Positions 13,989 through 23,299 of a DNA stretch of 48,756 nucleotides are shown in pieces. Position 1 is the stretch's first letter. Each line of letters opens with the position of its first letter. Location: positions 1 through 48,756 of the forward strand of contig PBMG01000006.1 of the NCBI GenBank assembly GCA_002722565.1, given 5' to 3'. The notes beneath the pieces were generated by a model. It was not told the origin of the DNA. It worked only from the letters and a program-made list of their open reading frames with translations, and ran no database searches. The position numbers and the translations under genes are program-made. This stretch comes from Acidimicrobiaceae bacterium. Lineage in GTDB: Bacteria > Actinomycetota > Acidimicrobiia > Acidimicrobiales > Poriferisodalaceae.

Positions 13989-14040
13989 TTCGCGTGAACG
14001 GCGGCCAACCGGCCCCATTTGGAAGAGGAAGACATCGGAC

Positions 14041-14676
14041 ATGGCGAATAAGGCGATTGTCGCCACAAAAGTGGGTATGACCCAGCTGTGGGATGATGAA
14101 AACCGGGTCGTGCCCGTCACCATGCTGCAGGTCGAACCATGCCGCGTCGTCCAGGTAAAAACTGACGAGCGTGATGGCTATACCGCTGTCCAAGTCACCT
14201 TTGGTCAACGTGAAGTTTCAAAGTTAACCAAACCCGAAGCAGGCCACTTTGAGACTGCAGGAGTAGAGCCGGGACAGCGACTAGTTGAACTGCGTATCGA
14301 TGATGTAAGCGAAATTGAAGTTGGTCAGGAACTAGCAGCGGATGTGCTTGAAGCGGGCGAAAAAGTCGACGTGACAGCCGTGTCAAAGGGCAAGGGCTTT
14401 GCTGGTGTGATGAAGCGCCACAATTTCAGTGGTCAAAAAGCCAGTCACGGCGTCCACAGAGTTCATCGAGCCCCCGGCGCAATTGGCGCCTGTGCCACAC
14501 CCTCTCGAGTTTTCAAGGGAACGAGAATGGCAGGCCGTATGGGCGCGGAGAAAGTTACAACGCTCAATCTCACCGTTGTTGAAGCCGATGCAGAGCGTGA
14601 ACTCTTACTCATTCGTGGCTCAGTTCCGGGACCCAAAGGAGGCGTTGTGGTCATCCGCGACGCTGTGAGGGGCTGA
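14041..14676 (+). CDS. rplC: Ribosomal protein L3
   Basis: L3 is an early-assembly 23S rRNA-binding protein that reaches toward the peptidyl transferase centre. The 211-residue protein shows [34 protein letters not shown] and [20 protein letters not shown]. The GACATP form of that loop, in place of the enterobacterial GQNQTP carrying the methylated glutamine, is usual in Actinobacteria. The start is an ATG after GGAAGAGGAAGA. It is the first gene after the structured spacer, so it effectively heads the S10 operon here. Confidence 0.97.
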   Translation: MANKAIVATKVGMTQLWDDENRVVPVTMLQVEPCRVVQVKTDERDGYTAVQVTFGQREVSKLTKPEAGHFETAGVEPGQRLVELRIDDVSEIEVGQELAADVLEAGEKVDVTAVSKGKGFAGVMKRHNFSGQKASHGVHRVHRAPGAIGACATPSRVFKGTRMAGRMGAEKVTTLNLTVVEADAERELLLIRGSVPGPKGGVVVIRDAVRG

Positions 14677-14678
14677 TA

Positions 14679-15296
14679 ATGGCGACAACTTTGGACCTTA
14701 GAACTCAAGATGGTGGTACTTCAGGGACCGTCACTCTTGACGAAGCTATCTTTGGGATTGAGCCCAATATGGCTGTTCTACATCAGGTAGTAACCGCTCA
14801 GCTTGCGGCCAAGAGAAGTGGAAGTGCTAACACTAAAACTCGGGCTGAAGTAAGAGGCGGTGGAGCTAAGCCGTTTCGACAAAAAGGAACAGGTCGAGCT
14901 CGGCAAGGGTCGGTTCGAGCTCCGCAATTCACAGGTGGCGGAATCGTTCATGGCCCGAAACCACGGAGCTTCCGAAAAAAAGTCAATAAGAAAATGAATC
15001 GTCTCGCCCTATGTTCGGCTCTAAGCGACCGGGCTCAAAGTGATCGAGTTGTTGTCGTTGACCAGTGGCAATTTGAGACACCCAAAACAAAAGACGCGTT
15101 GACCGCCCTCAAAAACCTGGAACTCGAAGGAAAAGTGATGATGGTCGTTGCTGAAGCTGACGAGACAACAGTTCGTAGCTTCAGAAACTTACCTTCAGTG
15201 CAACTTGTCCAAGCCGCAGAGCTCAACGCATACGACGTCCTTTGCTCAGATTGGCTTGTCTTTACTTCCGAAACTCTCCCTGGGGCCGACTCATGA
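14679..15296 (+). CDS. rplD: Ribosomal protein L4
   Basis: L4 binds 23S rRNA and lines the peptide exit tunnel with an extended loop. The 205-residue protein contains the loop motif [19 protein letters not shown] and the RNA-binding stretch [18 protein letters not shown]. It starts two bases after rplC and ends in a 4-base ATGA overlap with rplW. In some bacteria L4 represses its own operon through the mRNA leader, which makes the spacer before rplC a candidate target. Confidence 0.97.
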   Translation: MATTLDLRTQDGGTSGTVTLDEAIFGIEPNMAVLHQVVTAQLAAKRSGSANTKTRAEVRGGGAKPFRQKGTGRARQGSVRAPQFTGGGIVHGPKPRSFRKKVNKKMNRLALCSALSDRAQSDRVVVVDQWQFETPKTKDALTALKNLELEGKVMMVVAEADETTVRSFRNLPSVQLVQAAELNAYDVLCSDWLVFTSETLPGADS

Positions 15297-15583
15297 AAGA
15301 CCCACGTGACGTAGTCATTGCACCTGTCGTATCTGAGAAGTCGTACGAACAACTCGAGCAAAACATTTACGTTTTCCAAGTTCAAACGTCTGCCTCAAAG
15401 CCTGAAATTCGGCAAGCAGTCGAATCAATCTTTGATGTAACCGTGACCAAGGTCAACACACTCAACCGCAAAGGCAAAGTTCGCCGCAACCGACGAAATA
15501 ACACGTTGGGAAAACGAGCTGACACCAAGCGGGCCATAGTCACTCTCGCCGAGGGTGACTCGATCCAGATCTTCGAGACATAG
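15293..15583 (+). CDS. rplW: Ribosomal protein L23
   Basis: L23 sits at the exit of the peptide tunnel and docks trigger factor and the signal recognition particle. The 96-residue protein starts [19 protein letters not shown] and contains [19 protein letters not shown]. The ATG at 15293 overlaps the rplD stop (ATGA) and gives the family N-terminus; the longer upstream frame inside rplD is rejected. Length is normal. Confidence 0.97.
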   Translation: MKDPRDVVIAPVVSEKSYEQLEQNIYVFQVQTSASKPEIRQAVESIFDVTVTKVNTLNRKGKVRRNRRNNTLGKRADTKRAIVTLAEGDSIQIFET

Positions 15584-15585
15584 CC

Positions 15586-16422
15586 ATGGGAATTCGCGTA
15601 CGTAAGCCGTCCAGTCCAGGTAGACGTTTTCAAACGGTCTCCGATTTCAGCGAGATCACTACAACCAGCCCTGAAAAATCTTTGCTGGCAAAAAAACATT
15701 CGACCGGCGGTAGAAACAACAACGGTAGAAAGACCTCTCGTCATCGGGGCGGCGGCCATAAGCAGCGTTACCGCATAATTGATTTCAAACGTAATAAGGA
15801 CGGAGTTCCCGCCAGCGTCGCCAGTATCGAGTATGACCCAAACAGGAATTGCCGGATTGCGCTGCTTCACTACCACGATGGAGAGAAGCGTTACATTCTC
15901 GCTCCTGCTGGACTTGAAGTAGGGGACAAGATCGAAAACGGTCAGCATGCTGAAGTTCGTGTCGGCAATGCCTTACCTCTGCGCTACATGCCAGTAGGAA
16001 CCACCATCCACAACATTGAACTGAAGCCCGGGGCCGGAGGACAGATGGCACGCTCAGCGGGCGCCGGTGTGCAACTCGTCGCGAAAGAAGGCGCCCACGC
16101 AACGCTACGTCTGCCAAGTACCGAAATGCGCCGCGTCCCTATCGACTGTCGAGCAACAGTCGGGTCGGTCGGCAACGCTGAAGCAGACTTGATCAAGATC
16201 GGTAAAGCCGGACGTAACCGATGGAAAGGTGTCCGTCCACAAACCCGTGGTGTTGCGATGAACCCAGTAGACCACCCGCTTGGCGGCGGAGAAGGAAAAA
16301 CTTCCGGTGGCCGTCACCCAGTATCCCCATGGGGTAAGCCAGAAGGTCGTACCCGCAAGAAGAACAAGAAATCGAACGACATGATTATTCGTCGTCGCCG
16401 TACCCGCGGATCGCGGAGGTAA
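15586..16422 (+). CDS. rplB: Ribosomal protein L2
   Basis: L2 is a central 23S rRNA-binding protein needed for subunit association and peptidyl transferase activity. The 278-residue product contains [33 protein letters not shown] and [20 protein letters not shown]. The histidine equivalent to E. coli H229 (H230) is kept, but the following conserved histidine (HPHGGG) is leucine (L232). Starts with ATG two bases after rplW; rpsS follows after three bases. Confidence 0.97.
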   Translation: MGIRVRKPSSPGRRFQTVSDFSEITTTSPEKSLLAKKHSTGGRNNNGRKTSRHRGGGHKQRYRIIDFKRNKDGVPASVASIEYDPNRNCRIALLHYHDGEKRYILAPAGLEVGDKIENGQHAEVRVGNALPLRYMPVGTTIHNIELKPGAGGQMARSAGAGVQLVAKEGAHATLRLPSTEMRRVPIDCRATVGSVGNAEADLIKIGKAGRNRWKGVRPQTRGVAMNPVDHPLGGGEGKTSGGRHPVSPWGKPEGRTRKKNKKSNDMIIRRRRTRGSRR

Positions 16423-16425
16423 CAA

Positions 16426-16701
16426 ATGCCACGTAGCTTGAAAAAAGGCGCTTTTGTAGATGACCACTTGCTTAAAAAGGTCGACGCGCTAAACGAAAGC
16501 GGCGATAAACAAGTCGTTAAGACCTGGAGCCGACGCTCAACGATCATCCCAGAAATGATTGGCCACACCATCGCTGTTCACGACGGCCGTAAACACGTTC
16601 CCGTTTACATCACAGAAGCCATGGTGGGACATAAGTTGGGCGAATTTTCACCATCCCGAACCTTCAAGTTTCATGCCGGCCAAGAACGAGGAGGCAGCTA
16701 A
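16426..16701 (+). CDS. rpsS: Ribosomal protein S19
   Basis: S19 is part of the 30S head and forms intersubunit bridges with the 50S. The 91-residue product begins [19 protein letters not shown] and contains [19 protein letters not shown] and [18 protein letters not shown], all family hallmarks. The stop overlaps the start of rplV by one base (TAATG), so the two are translationally coupled. Confidence 0.97.
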   Translation: MPRSLKKGAFVDDHLLKKVDALNESGDKQVVKTWSRRSTIIPEMIGHTIAVHDGRKHVPVYITEAMVGHKLGEFSPSRTFKFHAGQERGGS

Positions 16702-17360
16702 TGAGCGGCCTCATCGATCTCGATACAGTTGCTGGCGCGCGATCCATCCACAAATTCGCTCGCCTCTCAGCATCAAAGGCAAGAGTTGTCCTAGATCTCA
16801 TCCGTGATGCTGATTTGGAACAGGCAAGAGAAGAATTGCAATTCTGCGACAGAGCAGCAGCAACAGTTATTTCAAAGGTTCTCGAGAGCGCTGTTTCGAA
16901 CGCAGAAAATAACGAAAATTTATCAGCCGACGAACTGTACGTAGCTGAATGTTGGGCAGACGAAGGGCCAACTCTAAAAAGATGGCGTCCCCGTGCTCGA
17001 GGTCGAGCCACACGCATCAACAAAAGGACTTGCCACATAACCGTAGTAGTAGCTCAGCTTTCCGATGACGAACTAGAGATGCGGGCCACCCGTCTGGCTG
17101 CCTCAGGACGGCGAAGCGCAGATCAAGATCGCGCCGCTCGCGTTGCTGCAAGTAAAGAAACAGAAGAAGAAGTAGTCGAAGCCGAGATCCCCGAGGATGG
17201 GACTACAGACGACAACTCTGCCGAAACTGAATTAGTGAACGAAGAAGCAGATTCTTCCGAAACAGAAACTGCAGACGAAGAACAAACAGAAACAGAAAAC
17301 GCTGAACTTGAACCAACAGAGGATGCAGACCCAACCGACGAAGAAGAGAAGGAGGCCTGA
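16701..17360 (+). CDS. rplV: Ribosomal protein L22 with long acidic C-terminal tail
   Basis: L22 lines the peptide exit tunnel. Residues about 17-123 form the L22 domain ([53 protein letters not shown]). The protein then continues to residue 219, whereas L22 is usually about 110-130 residues. The last 68 residues (152-219) contain 32 acidic residues and only two lysines, so this is a disordered polyacidic tail. The extension stays in frame to the rpsC junction, and GGAGG within its end serves as ribosome-binding site for rpsC. The tail's role is unknown. Confidence 0.96.
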   Translation: MSGLIDLDTVAGARSIHKFARLSASKARVVLDLIRDADLEQAREELQFCDRAAATVISKVLESAVSNAENNENLSADELYVAECWADEGPTLKRWRPRARGRATRINKRTCHITVVVAQLSDDELEMRATRLAASGRRSADQDRAARVAASKETEEEVVEAEIPEDGTTDDNSAETELVNEEADSSETETADEEQTETENAELEPTEDADPTDEEEKEA

Positions 17361-17362
17361 TC

Positions 17363-18253
17363 ATGGGTCAGAAAGTTAACCCGTACGGCTTCCGGCTCGG
17401 CATTACTACCGATTGGAAGTCTCGCTGGTATGCCGACAAGGACTACCAGAACTACATCATTGAAGACTGGGAGATTCGAAACTTCCTGCAGACCGAGCTC
17501 CCGCACGCGGCGATAAGCCGAATCGAAGTAGAACGAACTCGTGACCGCCTACGTGTAGACGTTCACACAGCTCGACCCGGCATCGTCATCGGTCGTCGAG
17601 GGGCTGAAGCAGATCGACTTCGCGAAGGTCTGACCAAAATCTCGGGTAACCCCAAGGTCCAACTAAATATCCAAGAGATCAAACAACCCGAACTTGATGC
17701 TGCGTTAATCGCTCAAGGAGTCGCAGACCAACTTGCTGGCCGTGTGGCTTTCCGCCGAGCTATGAAACGAGCAGTTCAAAACGCACAAAAAGCAGGGGCA
17801 CTAGGAATCCGAGTTCAATGCTCAGGACGGCTCGGTGGCTCAGAAATGGCCCGAACCGAGTGGTACCGCGAAGGACGAGTCCCTCTCCACACTCTGAGGG
17901 CTGATATCGATTATGGGTTCCGCGAAGCACGGACGACAGCCGGGCGAATCGGAGTAAAGGTCTGGTTATACAAAGGTGACATCTTGCCCTACAAGGTTTC
18001 CGCTGATGAACGGATTAGCCGAGAGGCCGCTATGGCAGTGGGTGAAACCTCAGGCTCTGCTGAACAAAGCGGTCCAGTTGTTTCTGCCGGAGGCCGTAGA
18101 CCCGATGCCCCAGGAGATGAAATTGAAGAGCCAGCACCACTAATCAAAGAGGCTGACCCTGAGTTTGAGAAGCTCCTCGAAGAAGAGGAACAGATCGAAC
18201 GCGCGACACGCGAACAAAGCCAGACTCCCAACTTCAGGCCGGGTGACGATTGA
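17363..18253 (+). CDS. rpsC: Ribosomal protein S3
   Basis: S3 forms the mRNA entry channel of the 30S subunit and has helicase-like activity. The 296-residue protein begins [14 protein letters not shown], has the KH-domain loop [15 protein letters not shown], and the C-terminal domain with [20 protein letters not shown] and DIDYGFREA. About 80 residues after the conserved core are charged and low in complexity, ending PNFRPGDD. That is longer than E. coli S3 (233) and comparable to other actinobacteria. GGAGG lies just before the ATG. Confidence 0.97.
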   Translation: MGQKVNPYGFRLGITTDWKSRWYADKDYQNYIIEDWEIRNFLQTELPHAAISRIEVERTRDRLRVDVHTARPGIVIGRRGAEADRLREGLTKISGNPKVQLNIQEIKQPELDAALIAQGVADQLAGRVAFRRAMKRAVQNAQKAGALGIRVQCSGRLGGSEMARTEWYREGRVPLHTLRADIDYGFREARTTAGRIGVKVWLYKGDILPYKVSADERISREAAMAVGETSGSAEQSGPVVSAGGRRPDAPGDEIEEPAPLIKEADPEFEKLLEEEEQIERATREQSQTPNFRPGDD

Positions 18254-18254
18254 T

Positions 18255-18671
18255 ATGTTGATGCCCCGGAAAGTAAAACACCGAAAAACTCATCGAGGTC
18301 GGACCAAAGGTCGCGCTAAAGGTGGGACCACAATTAACTTCGGCGATTTCGGAATTCAGGCGTTAGAACCTGGGTGGATAACAGCCCGACAAATCGAAGC
18401 TGCTCGTATCGCTATGACTCGACACGTTAAGCGTGGCGGGAAAGTTTGGATCAACGTTTTCCCAGACAAACCTGTAACAGCAAAACCGGCGGAAACTCGA
18501 ATGGGGTCGGGTAAAGGCAACCCCGAGCGCTGGGTTGCTGTCGTAAAACCAGGACGAGTGATGTTTGAGCTTGGCGGCGTAGACGCTGAACTTGCGCACG
18601 GCGCACTTAACCGAGCTATCCAAAAACTCCCAATAAAAGCACGTGTCATAAGTCGCGAGGAGGCAATCTGA
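18255..18671 (+). CDS. rplP: Ribosomal protein L16
   Basis: L16 contacts the A-site tRNA elbow and shapes the A site of the 50S. The 138-residue product begins [19 protein letters not shown] and contains [20 protein letters not shown] and [20 protein letters not shown]. The ATG at 18255, one base after the rpsC stop, gives the standard N-terminus; the longer in-frame upstream extension overlapping rpsC is rejected. Its TGA overlaps the rpmC ATG (TGATG-type). Confidence 0.97.
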   Translation: MLMPRKVKHRKTHRGRTKGRAKGGTTINFGDFGIQALEPGWITARQIEAARIAMTRHVKRGGKVWINVFPDKPVTAKPAETRMGSGKGNPERWVAVVKPGRVMFELGGVDAELAHGALNRAIQKLPIKARVISREEAI

Positions 18672-18895
18672 TGGCCGCAGCAGCAGCTCTTCGTGAGCTT
18701 GCCGACGATCAACTGATCGATCAAATCGGCGAACTAAAACAAGAACTTTTTAACCTGCGTTTCCAGTTCGCGACAGGGCAACTAGAAAATTCGGCTCGCA
18801 TGTCACAAGTCAAACGAGATGTAGCCCGAATCAACACCGTCCTTCGGGAACGAGAAATTGCTGCTTCTGAGGCAGCAGCGGAGAACAACTCATGA
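18671..18895 (+). CDS. rpmC: Ribosomal protein L29
   Basis: L29 is a small helical-hairpin protein near the tunnel exit beside L23. The 74-residue product contains [34 protein letters not shown] and [16 protein letters not shown], the typical family helices. AGGAGG lies upstream. It overlaps rplP by one base and rpsQ by four (ATGA). Confidence 0.96.
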   Translation: MAAAAALRELADDQLIDQIGELKQELFNLRFQFATGQLENSARMSQVKRDVARINTVLREREIAASEAAAENNS

Positions 18896-19170
18896 CTGAT
18901 ACGCAAGTCACCTCACAAGAACGTAATGGCCGTAAGTCGCGAGAAGGATTAGTCGTTTCCACAGCAATGGAAAAGACAATCGTTGTCGCCGTGACCGAAC
19001 GTGTTCGTCACGCCCGCTATTTCAAAACTGTTCAACAGACCAAGAAGCTCTACGTACACGACGAAGAAAACGATGCCCGTCCAGGCGACCGGGTTCGAGT
19101 AATGGAAACTCGGCCCCTGTCGAAGAAGAAACGATGGCGGCTAGTTGAAATCGTCGAGCGAGCTCGTTGA
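18892..19170 (+). CDS. rpsQ: Ribosomal protein S17
   Basis: S17 is a primary 16S rRNA-binding protein of the 30S body with an OB fold. The 92-residue protein contains [40 protein letters not shown] and [21 protein letters not shown] short N-terminal extension before GLVVS is common in Actinobacteria. The ATG overlaps the end of rpmC. Confidence 0.97.
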   Translation: MTDTQVTSQERNGRKSREGLVVSTAMEKTIVVAVTERVRHARYFKTVQQTKKLYVHDEENDARPGDRVRVMETRPLSKKKRWRLVEIVERAR

Positions 19171-19186
19171 TCCCGGAGTCGATGTA

Positions 19187-19555
19187 GTGATCCAGCAAGA
19201 ATCCCGACTTAAAGTCGCCGACAACTCAGGTGCCAGAGAAGTCTTATGCATTCGCGTACTTGGAGGCACAGGCCGCCGCTACGCGTCGATTGGCGACGTT
19301 TTCGTCGCAACAGTCAAAGACGCCATCCCTGGCGCTGGAGTGAAGAAAGGCGAAGTAGTGCGATGTGTTGTCGTGCGCACACGCAAAGAACGTCGCCGCC
19401 CAGATGGCAGCTATATCCGTTTCGATGAAAACGCAGCCGTTCTAATTGATGAGAATCGGCAACCCCGAGGAACTCGAATCTTCGGACCAGTAGGTCGCGA
19501 ATTGCGAGACCATCGCTTTATGCGAATCGTCTCACTAGCCCCAGAGGTCTTGTGA
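19187..19555 (+). CDS. rplN: Ribosomal protein L14
   Basis: L14 lies at the subunit interface and is the docking site of several factors. The 122-residue protein has [40 protein letters not shown] and the C-terminal [23 protein letters not shown], split here only for brevity. The GTG at 19187 is chosen because it gives exactly the family length and GGAG (19174-19177) lies nine bases upstream; the ATG inside rpsQ is rejected. Confidence 0.96.
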   Translation: MIQQESRLKVADNSGAREVLCIRVLGGTGRRYASIGDVFVATVKDAIPGAGVKKGEVVRCVVVRTRKERRRPDGSYIRFDENAAVLIDENRQPRGTRIFGPVGRELRDHRFMRIVSLAPEVL

Positions 19556-19863
19556 TGAAAATCAAAAAAGGTGATCTCGTCCGAGTCCTCTCTGGCAAAG
19601 ATAAAGGAACTGAAGGACACGTAATGGCAGTCGACGCCGAAAGTGGTCGTATCACTGTCGAAGGAGTCCACACCGGACGCAAACACCAACCCCCCACACA
19701 AGCAAATGACCAAGGTGGAATCATCGATATCGCATTGTCAATTAACGCCTCTAACGTCGCCGTAGTTTGTCCCAAGACTGGCGAAGCTGGCCGAGTCGGC
19801 TACCGCATGGAAGGCGACACAAAAGTTCGTTACCACAAAAAATCAGGGGAGGAATTATCGTGA
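19555..19863 (+). CDS. rplX: Ribosomal protein L24
   Basis: L24 is an assembly-initiator protein of the 50S subunit with a KOW motif. The 102-residue product begins [20 protein letters not shown], the KOW segment, and contains [20 protein letters not shown] and [18 protein letters not shown]. The ATG at 19555 overlaps the rplN stop by one base; a GTG three bases earlier (19552) is an alternative start. The end overlaps rplE. Confidence 0.96.
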   Translation: MKIKKGDLVRVLSGKDKGTEGHVMAVDAESGRITVEGVHTGRKHQPPTQANDQGGIIDIALSINASNVAVVCPKTGEAGRVGYRMEGDTKVRYHKKSGEELS

Positions 19864-20429
19864 GTATGACTCTGATGGAACCCCGGATGAAGGTGCTCTA
19901 CCGAGAGACACTTCGGGATCAACTGCAAAGCCAACTTGGTCTCGACAACATCATGCAGGTACCAAAACTCAGCAAAATCTCTGTCAACTCAGGCGTTGGA
20001 GATGCGCTCGTCAATAGGGCATTCCTAGATAGCGCGGTTGAAGATCTCACAAAGATCACCGGCCAAAAACCAGCAATCACTAGAGCAAAACAGTCAATAG
20101 CAGGTTTCAAACTCCGAGAAGGAAACGCTATTGGGGCGAAAGTAACTCTTCGAAATAACAGGATGTGGGAGTTCTACGACCGACTTGTGAGTCTCGCCAT
20201 CCCAAGAATTCGTGACTTCCGAGGATTGTCACCCCGTTCCTTTGACGGTCATGGCAACTACACATTCGGAGTTACCGAACAATTGATTTTCCCAGAAATT
20301 AGTTATGACTCTGTTAACAAAATCCGAGGTATGGATATCACACTCGTGACATCCGCCAATAACGACGAACATGGTCGAGCGTTGCTCACAGCGCTCGGTT
20401 TTCCGTTCCGCACTGAAGGGCAGAACTGA
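19860..20429 (+). CDS. rplE: Ribosomal protein L5
   Basis: L5 binds 5S rRNA and forms part of the central protuberance. The 189-residue protein contains [40 protein letters not shown] and [20 protein letters not shown]. The GTG at 19860 lies seven bases after GGGGAGG and overlaps the rplX stop (GTGA). ATG at 19866 is a less well placed alternative; the long upstream frame inside rplX is rejected. Confidence 0.95.
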   Translation: MSMTLMEPRMKVLYRETLRDQLQSQLGLDNIMQVPKLSKISVNSGVGDALVNRAFLDSAVEDLTKITGQKPAITRAKQSIAGFKLREGNAIGAKVTLRNNRMWEFYDRLVSLAIPRIRDFRGLSPRSFDGHGNYTFGVTEQLIFPEISYDSVNKIRGMDITLVTSANNDEHGRALLTALGFPFRTEGQN

Positions 20430-20614
20430 TGGCTAAGAAGGCGCTTCGCAACAAACAGCAACGTACCCCTAAGTTCAAAGTCCGCGGATACACCCGTTGT
20501 CGCCGTTGCGGCCGACCGCGATCGGTATATCGCAAGTTTGGTTTGTGTCGCGTATGCCTCCGCGAAATGGTCCACGCCGGAGAAATTCCGGGTGTAACCA
20601 AGGCGAGCTGGTGA
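20429..20614 (+). CDS. rpsN: Ribosomal protein S14, zinc-binding type
   Basis: S14 is an assembly protein of the 30S head. The 61-residue short form has four cysteines in two pairs (CRRC and CRVC), the zinc-ribbon variant also called type Z. It ends [13 protein letters not shown] like its relatives. Start overlaps the rplE stop by one base. Retention of this zinc site is informative beside the loss of a zinc site in RpoC. Confidence 0.97.
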   Translation: MAKKALRNKQQRTPKFKVRGYTRCRRCGRPRSVYRKFGLCRVCLREMVHAGEIPGVTKASW

Positions 20615-20626
20615 GGGGAGATAACA

Positions 20627-21031
20627 ATGACAATGACTGACCCAATAGCCGACATGCTCACCCGAGTGCGAAACGCACACCAGGGATACAAAGACCATGT
20701 AGAGATGCCCTACTCAAAACTCAAAGAATCTCTAGCCGCGATTCTTAAATCAGAGGGCTACATAGGTGAATACCAAATTGCCGAAGCAACAGATCGGCCA
20801 GGACAAATTCTGTCCATCCAATTGAAGTACACACCCGACCGCAGCCGCACCATCTCGGGGTTGAAACGAATATCAAAACCAGGTCTTCGTGTGTACACCA
20901 AATCCGACGATGTTCCTAGAGTCCTCGGTGGCCTAGGTATCGCCGTTCTATCAACCAGCAAAGGTCTCATGACCGACAGAGAAGCGCGTCGCAACCACAT
21001 CGGCGGCGAAATCCTCTGTTACGTCTGGTAG
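20627..21031 (+). CDS. rpsH: Ribosomal protein S8
   Basis: S8 is a primary 16S rRNA-binding protein of the platform and in E. coli the repressor of the spc operon. The 134-residue product contains [35 protein letters not shown] and [23 protein letters not shown] at 20627 follows GGGGAG at good spacing; ATG at 20633 is possible and would match some relatives. Its TAG overlaps the ribosome-binding site of rplF. Confidence 0.97.
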   Translation: MTMTDPIADMLTRVRNAHQGYKDHVEMPYSKLKESLAAILKSEGYIGEYQIAEATDRPGQILSIQLKYTPDRSRTISGLKRISKPGLRVYTKSDDVPRVLGGLGIAVLSTSKGLMTDREARRNHIGGEILCYVW

Positions 21032-21040
21032 GAGGCGAAC

Positions 21041-21580
21041 ATGTCAAGAGTAGGTAACGCTCCTATCACAATCCCAGATGGACTTTCGGTGGAGATTTCA
21101 GCCGGAGTAGTCAAAGTTTCAGGCAAGCAAGGCGAATTGAGCCAAGAGATCCCTGAAGGCATTGAAGTTCAGGTCGAAGAATCCGAAATAACTGTCACTC
21201 GGAACGATGACAGCCGACAGCAACGCTCGCTGCATGGACTAGCCCGAGCACTTGTGAACAACATGGTTGAAGGTGTTTCCAACGGCTATATGAAAGAACT
21301 CAACATCGTTGGCGTTGGATACAGAGCTCAAGCCAAAGGAACCAACGCATTGGAGTTAGCCCTCGGGTTCAGCCATTCAGTCAGCGTCGAAGCCCCAGAG
21401 GGCATCACCTTCGAGGTGCCCGAACCGACAATCATCAAAGTTTCAGGCATCGATAAACAACTCGTTGGGCAGGTCGCTGCTGATATTCGCGCCCTCAAAA
21501 AACCTGAGCCATACAAAGGCAAGGGCATCAGATATGTCGACGAACACGTAATTCGCAAAGCCGGCAAGGCCGCAAAGTAG
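21041..21580 (+). CDS. rplF: Ribosomal protein L6
   Basis: L6 lies near the factor-binding site by the sarcin-ricin loop. The 179-residue protein begins [19 protein letters not shown] and contains [19 protein letters not shown] and the C-terminal [26 protein letters not shown] precedes the ATG. Length and both repeats of the L6 fold are normal. Confidence 0.97.
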   Translation: MSRVGNAPITIPDGLSVEISAGVVKVSGKQGELSQEIPEGIEVQVEESEITVTRNDDSRQQRSLHGLARALVNNMVEGVSNGYMKELNIVGVGYRAQAKGTNALELALGFSHSVSVEAPEGITFEVPEPTIIKVSGIDKQLVGQVAADIRALKKPEPYKGKGIRYVDEHVIRKAGKAAK

Positions 21581-21588
21581 GTATTGAA

Positions 21589-21942
21589 ATGACATCACGC
21601 AGCGCACAGCGCCAACGCCGCCAACGTCGAGTTCGGAAAAAGGTCACTGGAACAACAAGCCGCCCGCGGCTCAGTGTCTTCAGGTCCAATCGGCATATCT
21701 CGGCCCAAATTATTGATGACGAGAATGGTCGCACAGTTGCTTCTGCCTCAACTTCAGAAGCTGACCTGCGTGGAGTAACTACAAGCAATAAAGAAGCTGC
21801 TGGCAAAGTAGGCAGCCGACTTGCTGAACGAGCCCAGGAAGCTGGAATCGATTCCGTGGTTTTCGACCGCGGGGGAAACAAATATCACGGCCGTGTAGCG
21901 GCCCTCGCCGACGCCGCCCGAGACGCCGGATTGAAGTTCTAG
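21589..21942 (+). CDS. rplR: Ribosomal protein L18
   Basis: L18 binds 5S rRNA together with L5 in the central protuberance. The 117-residue product contains [40 protein letters not shown] and [20 protein letters not shown], the normal family core. A weak GTATTG region precedes the ATG. The stop TAG overlaps the AGGAG used by rpsE. Confidence 0.97.
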   Translation: MTSRSAQRQRRQRRVRKKVTGTTSRPRLSVFRSNRHISAQIIDDENGRTVASASTSEADLRGVTTSNKEAAGKVGSRLAERAQEAGIDSVVFDRGGNKYHGRVAALADAARDAGLKF

Positions 21943-21952
21943 GAGCTTGACC

Positions 21953-22609
21953 ATGACTGACGCTAACGCCAATCAAAATCGCCGCAACGATGATCGAGGA
22001 AACCGCCGTCGAGACGATCGCCGTCGAGAAGACAACCCACGAAACAGTGGAGATGACGGGCTCCGCGAATCCCGAGTGATTGACATCAACCGAGTAGCTA
22101 AAGTCGTAAAAGGTGGACGACGTTTCTCCTTCACGGCACTGGTTGTTATCGGTGATGGAGCTGGCCAAGTCGGTCTTGGATATGGCAAAGCGAAAGAAGT
22201 CCCCCTCGCCATCCAAAAAGGCACCGAAGAAGCCAAAAAGAATTTGTTTCGCGTACCACTCGCCGGGACAACCATTATTCACCCCATTCTCGGCGAGACA
22301 GGCGCAGGCCGCGTACTACTGAAGCCCGCCGCCCCAGGTACTGGAGTGATCGCTGGCGGAGCGGCTCGAGCCATTCTTGAAGAAGCAGGGGTCAATGATG
22401 TGCTGGCAAAGTCACTCGGGTCTTCCAACCACATCAATGTGGCGAAAGCCACTATCGCTGGGCTACAAGGACTCAAACGCCCCGACGAAATAGCCGACCT
22501 GCGTGGCCTGTCACCCGAAGAATGCATTCCTGCAGCTCTGCTAGCCGCATACCGCGAATCAGAACGGCAAGCCAAGCTTCCGAAACCCGCCGCTGAGGTA
22601 TCTTCATGA
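21953..22609 (+). CDS. rpsE: Ribosomal protein S5
   Basis: S5 lines the mRNA entry tunnel and influences accuracy. The 218-residue protein has a hydrophilic N-terminal extension of about 35 residues rich in Asn, Arg and Asp. The core follows: [38 protein letters not shown] and [19 protein letters not shown]. The ATG at 21953 is preferred over the TTG six bases earlier because AGGAG (21941-21945) is seven bases away. It overlaps rpmD by four bases. Confidence 0.96.
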   Translation: MTDANANQNRRNDDRGNRRRDDRRREDNPRNSGDDGLRESRVIDINRVAKVVKGGRRFSFTALVVIGDGAGQVGLGYGKAKEVPLAIQKGTEEAKKNLFRVPLAGTTIIHPILGETGAGRVLLKPAAPGTGVIAGGAARAILEEAGVNDVLAKSLGSSNHINVAKATIAGLQGLKRPDEIADLRGLSPEECIPAALLAAYRESERQAKLPKPAAEVSS

Positions 22610-22785
22610 GTGACCTGAAAGTCAAACAAGTCCGTTCATCTATTGGCACAAAGCCCAAACATCGTGGAACGCTTCGCGCACTGGGTTTAGGACGAATAGG
22701 AAAGACGAACACCCTGCCTGATAGACCTGAAATTCGAGGGATGATCCACAAGGTCGCCCACCTCATTGACGTAGAGGAAAGCTGA
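22606..22785 (+). CDS. rpmD: Ribosomal protein L30
   Basis: This is a short gene of 59 codons plus stop. The product starts [20 protein letters not shown] and continues with [35 protein letters not shown], matching the small 23S rRNA-binding protein L30. The ATG overlaps the rpsE stop (ATGA). Location between rpsE and rplO is where L30 is always found, so the identification is secure despite the small size. Confidence 0.96.
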   Translation: MSDLKVKQVRSSIGTKPKHRGTLRALGLGRIGKTNTLPDRPEIRGMIHKVAHLIDVEES

Positions 22786-22795
22786 ACAAGTAGAC

Positions 22796-23287
22796 ATGCT
22801 GAAACCACACGACTTACAACCAGCACCAGGATCCAAGAAGCGACCCAAACGCGTCGGTCGCGGAATCGCGGGCAAAGGCGGCAAAACAGCAGGACGAGGT
22901 ACCAAGGGAACCAAGGCACGTAGCAAAGTCCCTGTCTGGTATGAAGGCGGACAACTTCCGCTTCAACGCCGACTTCCAAAAATGAAAGGCTTCACCAACC
23001 CCTTCCGGGTTGAATACCAGCCGATCAACTTGGACACTATCGCCGAGTCACAGCTCGATGAAATTGACCCAGCAGCGCTTCTCGAAAAGGGGCTCATATC
23101 CAAAGGCGTAATGGTCAAAATTCTCGGCCGGGGCGAAATTGATCGCCCTGTGACCGTTAAAGCACACGCAGTATCGAAAAGTGCTGAAGCAGCAATAACA
23201 GCCGCCGGCGGCACTGTTGAGATTTTGCCGCCTACATTTAAGGGTCCGCGACCTCCGGCTCGCGGTAACCAGCACACCAACCGATAA
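22796..23287 (+). CDS. rplO: Ribosomal protein L15
   Basis: L15 is a late-assembly 50S protein with a long Gly/Lys/Arg-rich N-terminal extension that threads into rRNA. The 163-residue product contains GSKKRPKRVGRGIAGKGGKT, VPVWYEGGQLPLQRRLPKMK and GFTNPFRVEYQPINLDTI. Its C-terminus carries a short basic tail after FKGPRPPARG. It starts ten bases after rpmD and is followed by secY after 12 bases. Confidence 0.96.
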   Translation: MLKPHDLQPAPGSKKRPKRVGRGIAGKGGKTAGRGTKGTKARSKVPVWYEGGQLPLQRRLPKMKGFTNPFRVEYQPINLDTIAESQLDEIDPAALLEKGLISKGVMVKILGRGEIDRPVTVKAHAVSKSAEAAITAAGGTVEILPPTFKGPRPPARGNQHTNR

Positions 23288-23299
23288 ACGGGGTTTACC

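Noticed and set aside
20429-20614. General zinc-sparing adaptation as explanation for the RpoC zinc-site loss
   Set aside because: S14 and L36 in the same window are the zinc-binding forms, so the RpoC change is not part of a systematic loss visible here.
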